From Nymphaea colorata (Eukaryota; Streptophyta; Magnoliopsida; Nymphaeales; Nymphaeaceae), in the NCBI RefSeq assembly GCF_008831285.2, contig NC_045146.1, positions 10,362,972 through 10,426,971 of the forward strand: a stretch of 64,000 bases of DNA, written 5' to 3'. The notes below the pieces were generated by a model. That model saw only the letters and a list, made by a program, of their open reading frames with translations, made no database searches and had not been told where the DNA came from. A program made the translations under genes and the position numbers. Positions within the stretch are counted from its first letter, which is position 1, and every line of letters starts with the position of its first letter. Positions 57,881 to 64,000 of this stretch are shown here, one piece after another.

Positions 57881-59184
57881 TGTTACTCTTTTGACTAGAC
57901 TAGGTGTTCAAGATGTCTATGGGTGTCATCCCAGCTATAAAGCCCTCTGGGCACCTCATGAAATTCTATGTAGTTTTCCTATATGCATTAGAACCAAGAA
58001 TTGAAATGAAATTATCCATGTTCACATAGACCTTAGATTAAATATAAACCCACTCAAGTTTGGAGTTGTTTGAAACCATGTTTGTCTCTTTCTTCATTTT
58101 AGCTTCCATCTTAGGCCCCTTAGAGCCCTTTGCTTGCTTATGTGATCATGTTTTATAACTTCCTTGACCTTATATATCTTGGTCATGATGTTGCAGGATT
58201 CTCCTTCTACATGGTAGCCCTGAGGAGAATCCAATAGCTGGACTAACCTATTGGAGTTGGGTATTGGTGCTCCCCTTGCAAGTATTTTGATGATAGCTAG
58301 TATATAGGCAAGTGATCAAAGAGTAATAAAGATACATGAATCATTAGGACCATGGAGAAGTCTATGCCATGTACACTGGACTTGTCCAGGTGTGTAGGCA
58401 TATGTTATCAAACTACTGAATGTTTGAAATCCTTGAAAGAATTGTTCCAGGAGATCAATTGTTTTTTCAAAAAAATGGCATGCTAGGGCCGTACTCTTAT
58501 GACACCCTGCTTGAGCATCTCTATGTGGCTATGACTGTGTTTGATATTACTTCATGCATTTCATATGTTTTCTTCAACACTTGGACATGTATTTTAAAGT
58601 GGCCCTATTTTTTCTTTGTCAAAACCATCCAAAAATTTTCAAGATCCAATCCATCTCTTAGAAAGTTTACCCTTAAAATTCTCTTCAACTTGATATGGGT
58701 CAAAATTGTCCATGATATTGTCCAAGCCTCCTACTGGGTCAACCAGATAGGCTCGTCTCTGCTGGTTTGCTTATTAATTTATTCAGATTTCCCTAATCCA
58801 TTATCTAGTCATTTTCTTATGTCCACCCTTGGCCAACTTTTGTCGATTTGTCCTAACCTCTATTTAGTCACTGCACATGATGTTTTACTCTTTGTATTTT
58901 ACTTGTTTTTCATGGCTTCTCATCAACTAAGTGTGTTTGTATCTCATCCATCAACCTTGACCCCAAGTCCTCATTTGTATTATTTTGCCTAATGATATTC
59001 CAAATTCATCAATTTAGACTCTAGTTTCTTAATATTGTGTCTAAAACCTCATTTCACAATGTTTAAATCCCCTTTATGATATATTAGTCCAAAGTTCACC
59101 TTCATGTCCAAGCAGCAGTGAGTTACACAATGATTTAAACCCATATGTCATTCCATAGGTGCAAAGCAACAAATAAGTTCTCAT
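57881..59184 (+). other. Leader-like region of element C
   Basis: Lies where element A has its leader and PMD ORF. A 190-codon ORF (58420-58992) is hydrophobic (Phe/Leu/Tyr-rich) and has no PMD motif or other domain that I recognise; base composition alone could leave it open. I make no gene call. Confidence 0.4.
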
Positions 59185-59640
59185 AATGGCCCCACAAACA
59201 AGATTCAAGATGCAGAGAGATTCCAATATAGAGAAATGAGTAAAAAAATGACACTTGGAGATCTCATAAATTGAAAGAGGGAGTCAGAAGGGGAAGATGA
59301 CTCGATAGACTCAACAGCCTTTGTAGTGTTGCAAAAAATGTTCAAAATAATGATCAAGTCATGATATAGAAAAACCAAGGAAGCATCATCTAGGAGAATC
59401 TCTCATGAATCAACAGAAACCGTACAATCAAGAATGGAGTAGGTGGAGAAAACTGCCCACTAGATGTAGAACAAAGCCAAGAGGGTGTTCACCAACCAAA
59501 GGGCTTGGTGATGACGACCGAGAAAGGCTGCTATGAAAATTTCATAAATTTAAAGGAAGTAAAATCTTCATGCTACTTGGCCATCTTCTTTGCTGAATGC
59601 GGCAGATTTAGACATAATGAGAAAACCTATTTTTTTACAA
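59185..59640 (+). pseudogene. Element C gag, N-terminal fragment
   Basis: Starts at an ATG (59185, MAPQTRF) placed as gag is in element A. After shifts it reads LAIFFAECGRFRHNEKT (about 59577-59628), which matches LAMFFAECYKFRHNHRA of A's capsid domain. The match ends near 59640 at an inverted LTR fragment. Confidence 0.6.
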
Positions 59641-59800
59641 GAAAAATTTTCATTTAAAAGGTATAAATGTGATATAATCACCTATACTCGCCTTTGTTTC
59701 CATATGTGAGAGTCCAAGAGATAGGACCCAACCTATTGGTATGAGGACGAACAATTCCTAACACCTTTACCAAGGGTAATCAGACAAAAAACTAGACTAA
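59641..59800 (-). repeat. Inverted U5 fragment
   Basis: The reverse strand reads GATTACCCTTGGTAAAGGTG, TTAGGAATTGTTCG, ATACCAATAGGTTGG, then AAACAAAGGCGAGTATAGG, the same order as 57706-57790. It interrupts the gag of element C in opposite orientation. Confidence 0.6.
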
Positions 59801-62740
59801 ATGTTCCAATTTTTAAGTCTAAATATTATCTAAAACTTAAAAAAACAAACATGCCTTAATTTTGAGATCATGCAGGTTTTAAAATCTAATTGGATCTTAG
59901 AGTGGGATGTATGAACAAGTTGAAATTAATCTAATGTTTGTTCATGTCCAGTTCATCATGAATCTATGCAAATCGATAAATTAAATGGATGTAGTCTTGG
60001 AATTTGGTTTCTACTGGATTTAGGTTAGTGATATAGACCTATAATGGAAAAAGAATGGATTCAAATTCAAAAATTGTAAGCTTAATCCAAGAAGATTGAT
60101 TCATGTTTCTAAGAGATCACGGTTGCTGGTTTAAAATGTGGGAAGTATTATGAAAATTTAGAGTACTTTAATATGATACTAATTTCTAAAATTCATGATA
60201 AAAAATGGTAGATCTAAAATCCAATAAGCCTGATTTCTTGTTCATAATTTGATCTTCGAAGATCTAGATATTTGGTTGACTAGATCCAAAATCTTTGACT
60301 TGCATATCCTACTTCACTTTCATTGAAGTCAACATAGCGTTTATGATCCAATTCCAAAGGTTCAAGGCTTAAAATTTGAGATCCAAGATCCAAAATCTAA
60401 GGTTTACGATCCAAAGTCTGAGATCCAATGACGTGTTTCTTGACATCCAAATTCCAATAGGCTACATTTGGATTTAGTGTCATGATTTGGATGAATTTGA
60501 GGTTTGTGATTAAGATCCAATGCTCTTGAATCGAGATCTAAGAACTGAATGAGCTAAGGGTTAAGTTGACCAAGGGGACTAGGTTTAAGGGTTCAAACCT
60601 AGGAAAATTGGGTCTGGTTTTAGGATGAATCTAACTTGGCATGGTTAGACTATAGCGTTTATAACTTAAATTTCATGTTGAATTCATTTTGAAATCTCAT
60701 AGAAATAGTTCTTGCAGAGGTCGTCTGGGGCCTACATCTAGGACTTGGATTTTGTAGTGGGCTTTAAGACCCGTCCGAGTGATGTCTTAGAGAACTAATC
60801 TCGGGTTAGATTCCATGTCTATATGATTTAGGTTTTTGAAATCCTTTTGAAGAGGTTGATTCTGAAATGACATAGTTAAAGCATATGTTAAAACAAATAT
60901 TGGATAGGAAAATGTTCATTCTGGCCACATATGGAGACTGATTCAGATTCCATCTGTGCCAACTTGCTCAGCAAAGAATCCTGCATGGTTCAGATCCATT
61001 TGTATGAATTAATATTAAGCACATAGTGAGAAATTGATTATGTGTTATATCAACGTTTAATGTGCATTAAGCTCATATGTAAATACTAGATCTAGATTCA
61101 AGACTGGGATCTAGACTTGGGTCCAGACCTAGAGAAGATTTTAGGAAATGTATCTAGATATGATATGAAAATATGGAACATGATTTGATACTGAGATCTA
61201 AAATAGATCTAGATCTATTAATGACAGATCACATATTTGAGATTTGGATATGAGATCTTGATGTGGAATTTGGAAATAAAAACTAGATCTGTAGAAATGA
61301 GATCTAAAAATGACGTGAATTTGGACCTGGCTCAATCTACGCTACATGGGTTTAGGTTCATTACTTGTACTAGACCTAGGCTGGGTTCAATTTTGAAAAT
61401 GGGTTCAGGTAGAGGCTATGTGCAAGATTTATTGAACTTAGTCTATGTGGTATTTTTGGAAACCCTAGTTCAGTGGAAATTTGAGGCAGGCTGAGCCTTG
61501 GCTCAAGCCAAATGGGATCACATAAACTTGTATGAAATGCTAACTTAGGTTCATACTAACTTAGGTTCATATAGCTACAAAGTTAGGTTTTATGAAAAAT
61601 ATGCATATGGTGGCCATGCCCAAAATACCCCTACATGGAAATCAAAATTGGTGAGTCATGTGGGTGAGCTGACCAAACTAGAAGGTGCATAGGGAAAAAA
61701 TAAATCATCTTATGAACTTTGGTGAAAATTTGACGTTGTTTGCCCCTCCAAAACTCAAAATTCAATTTTTACGGATATCAAAATGACCCTTTTCTGACGG
61801 TTGGGCAACGCAAAATTTGAACTTTTGATCCAAGTCGTGTATGTCTGAATTAGAGCTGGAACAACTCTCTTGAAGAGTTCTAGATCACAACTGTGAGAAG
61901 AAATCAAGAAATTGATTTCTGGATTTATTAAAATGCAGCTCAGAAGATTGACCAACACTGAAACTAGATGTCTAGAACTAGACAATGCTTAGCAAATCTA
62001 TAAAATAGAAATTAACCTCAAAGCTGGATGATTGACCTCAAATCAAAGTCCAAAATGCCCGGGTTGGACACTGAAGAATATGATTTTAGTTTGATGCAAG
62101 CTGACATTCTCTGGATTGAGAGAATTTTAGCTTAAACCTGCTAGAGCTGGTGAGAGTGTCACTGTAATTTTTTTTAGGACGAAGGTCCAAAATTCAAATC
62201 TGGACTATGGAACTGGAACTGAAAGTAAATCTGAAAAAAATACTCTAAGGATATTCAAGGGGAGCCAATGTTTAGCTTGGTTCAGCTTGACAAGGCTTGG
62301 GTGCTTCAGAATTAAGAAGTACATGGTCTCAATGAGCTGATCAGGTTAGGGTGAGCTACTTTTGAGCTAAGGAAACCCTTCAAGCTGACTCTAACAACTC
62401 TTGAGATCTTGTAGAGCTGAGAATTGGCTCAATTGCTCAAATGTTAGGCAATTCTTAGAGTTCTGATAAAATCCCTACTTTCTAAGTCATTGCAACAGCA
62501 AACAGGAGCAAAATGATCATTTTACAGCAGTGGGGACCTTGGTGATCCTGGTATAGGTGGTCAACGCTAAGATAAAATGTGCTTTTGTGGTTCGGTAATG
62601 ACCCTTGTTCTTGAAATTTGATTTCTAAAGAATGCTATTGAATTCTCATGGTGAAGGGTGTTCATTTGGACTTGTGCAAATTTTGACTGTTCACACATGT
62701 TTGTCTAGTTTTCAGAAGACCTAGAGCGGGATGCTACATA
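59801..62740. other. Unrecognised non-coding DNA, possibly LTR body
   Basis: Nearly 3 kb without coding potential, rich in GATCCAA, GAGATC and AGATCTA words and in phrases such as GGGTTCA and CTAGACCTAGG. It adjoins the inverted U5 fragment, so it could be the rest of a minus-strand LTR, but I could not find a TGTTAACACC start at its far end. Confidence 0.35.
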
Positions 62741-62779
62741 GTGGCATATTGAACATATAAGACCTACATAGATGAAAGA

Positions 62780-63480
62780 CTTCAAGCCAACACGTTCATT
62801 AACAAGTACAGTCCATTTGTTTGGTAGTCCCCACCACTGACACTCTCTTGAGTCTACTATAGGAGTTTGAGGAACTAGTTCGAGAATATATTCGGAGGTA
62901 GAGGTCTGTTAGCAACAAATCAAGGACATTGGTTCCGAAGGACCATGCCCTAACCATGATTCTTGATGACTTCAAAGAGCACATTAGATATCACCTTATA
63001 CAACATGAGTACGACCCTTCTACGACCACACCAAGAAGGCATAACAAATTAAGATGACCATTATAAATGGCTATCTACAATGAGAAGTAGGCCAGAGTAG
63101 CAAAAACAGAGAAAATGCCAAAAAAGCCAGTAAATCCCAAGATAGTAGTGACAAAAGGGTTAGCATAAAATTAAAGTCCAATCATGTGATAAAGTTGCTA
63201 AATGAAACACTTGAATTGAATGAACAATAGAAAATTCACCTTGCTACAGTAGTCCAAGGAAGAGATACTAGAATATTTGCCGTCCCAAAACATCTACAAG
63301 TTGCAAGAGTGTTGGACTCACCAGAAACTATAGGCAAAAGGAAGAACCAGTTCAGCAAGTATCATCATACATTGGGTCACAATACCGATGATTGCAATGT
63401 TCAAGAGCAAATCATTCCATTGAGAGAATCAATGAATGCGATGCACGAGGATGTGCAGGTGATGTTTAACAGTTTATAGG
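62780..63480 (+). pseudogene. Gag C-terminal fragment of a Tat-like element
   Basis: Pieces in several frames: ELVREYIRR then RSVSNKSRTLVPKDH and DFKEHIRYHLIQHEYDP (capsid tail), AVPKHLQVARVLD-like text, then QFSKYHHTLGHNTDDCNVQE (about 63340-63400). The last matches the zinc-ligand motif CKFHRALGHDTEDYLVLKN of element A, with the first Cys changed to Ser. An amphipathic tail (EQIIPLRESMNAMHEDVQVMF) follows to a stop near 63478. No protease or RT comes after it. Confidence 0.65.
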
Positions 63481-63557
63481 AGAGATTTCATGAGAACATG
63501 AACATGTTTTAGGAAAATATTCAACCATTGGTAGAATTAGTTAATAAATTACGCATG

Positions 63558-63623
63558 ATGTGCAGGGAACAAGATCATACCATAAAGCAGATGTGCAGGG
63601 AACAAGATCATACCATAAAGCAG
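63558..63623. repeat. 33-bp tandem duplication
   Basis: ATGTGCAGGGAACAAGATCA... twice (63558-63590, 63591-63623), in frame, then a partial third copy. It encodes a repeated MCREQDHTIKQ at the end of the gag fragment. Confidence 0.9.
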
Positions 63624-63656
63624 ATGTGCAAAGTGAAAGACAAATAATTTGTGGTT

Positions 63657-64000
63657 TGTTAACACCCCAAATTTTCTCACTTGAATCCCAGTGACAATTT
63701 TGAAATTTTGCAAAAAATTTTTGGCAAAATCAGTAGTAATATACTTCAAAATGCCCACCAAATCCAATCCTATAGCAAAATCAAGGAATCAATTGCAATA
63801 TGAGCTCCGAACCAACTTAGAGCTCTGAATTTCAAATCTATTATCATACTAAATTTAAAACGAGATTTCAGATTCAAGTTCAGTTAGAGCTAAAATAGAG
63901 TTCTAAAAATCAATCTGGACCAAAGCCAAGGAGCTAGGTCCAAAATCCAATTTCAACTCACAGTTTGGATTTAAAATCTTAATGCAAGCTAAATTAAAAC
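63657..64000 (+). mobile_element. Start of another Tat-like LTR, cut by the window edge
   Basis: TGTTAACACCCCAAATTTT is identical to the start of A's 3' LTR for about 19 bases, then only loosely similar (GTGACAATTTTGAAATTTTGC). There is no purine-rich tract directly before it, so it may be the 5' LTR of a new element rather than the 3' LTR of element C. Confidence 0.7.

Noticed and set aside
58420-58992. 190-codon hydrophobic ORF resembling a membrane protein
   Set aside because: Lies in a retroelement leader, has no recognisable family motif and a Phe/Leu/Ser bias expected from T-rich DNA; kept only as part of the leader entry.
62680-62760. TGTTCACACATG as an LTR terminus
   Set aside because: Not followed or preceded by a PBS or PPT and does not match the TGTTAACACC starts seen three times in the window.
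1-64000. CRISPR arrays, operons, bacterial promoters, tRNA or rRNA genes
   Set aside because: Nothing in the window has regularly spaced repeats, cloverleaf sequences or rRNA motifs; gene structure and repeats are those of a plant nucleus.

Overview
This window reads as nuclear DNA of a seed plant, most likely a flowering plant with a large, repeat-rich genome. The evidence is two Ty3/gypsy lineages typical of plants (chromovirus and Tat/Ogre-like), a Ty1/copia fragment, two plant-type LINEs, MULE and hAT transposase remnants, and one intact plant-type ZRF1 (DnaJ-SANT) gene. Introns, AT-rich intergenic DNA and microsatellites fit this. I cannot name the species.

Layout. 1-2183 (minus): a wrecked chromovirus with gag, a protease whose catalytic Asp is lost, and a short integrase/chromodomain tail joined to the protease linker by a large internal deletion; its PBS and LTR start lie at 2167-2184. 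2.2-5.6 kb: LTR-like DNA with imperfect tandem repeats and a GC-rich block I do not recognise. 8.1-9.5 kb: two convergent broken exons of a probable host coiled-coil protein. 11.6-17.2 kb: a MULE transposase pseudogene split by a 3,137-bp solo LTR with a perfect 5-bp target duplication. 18.0-22.5 kb: copia LTR/PBS/gag, a scrap of Tat LTR and a minus-strand LINE.

25.6-29.9 kb is the only clearly functional locus: a single-exon ZRF1/zuotin-like co-chaperone gene of 652 codons. About 2 kb downstream, on the minus strand, are three broken exons of a starch synthase I-like gene, then a hAT transposase fragment.

33.5-49.2 kb: a nearly full-length Tat-lineage element (A, plus strand) with both LTRs, PBS, an extra ORF carrying a plant mobile domain (PMD) upstream of gag, then gag, protease, RT, a deleted RNase H region, integrase and PPT. 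Its 5' LTR has lost the core promoter that the 3' LTR keeps. 49.2-53.5 kb: a second copy (B, minus strand), truncated at both ends, which makes a multi-kb inverted repeat with A and retains the second, archaeal-type RNase H that A has lost. A and B share two nonsense codons in RT. 53.5-57.7 kb: a plus-strand LINE. 57.7-64.0 kb: remnants of a further Tat-like element (U5 end, PBS, gag pieces, no pol), an inverted U5 fragment, and at 63657 the start of another LTR running off the window.

The main story is nested and recombined retroelements around one conserved gene. The most unusual items are the PMD-bearing Tat element, the shared RT stop codons, the A/B inverted repeat, the broken starch synthase exons, and a U5 box that recurs at five places.
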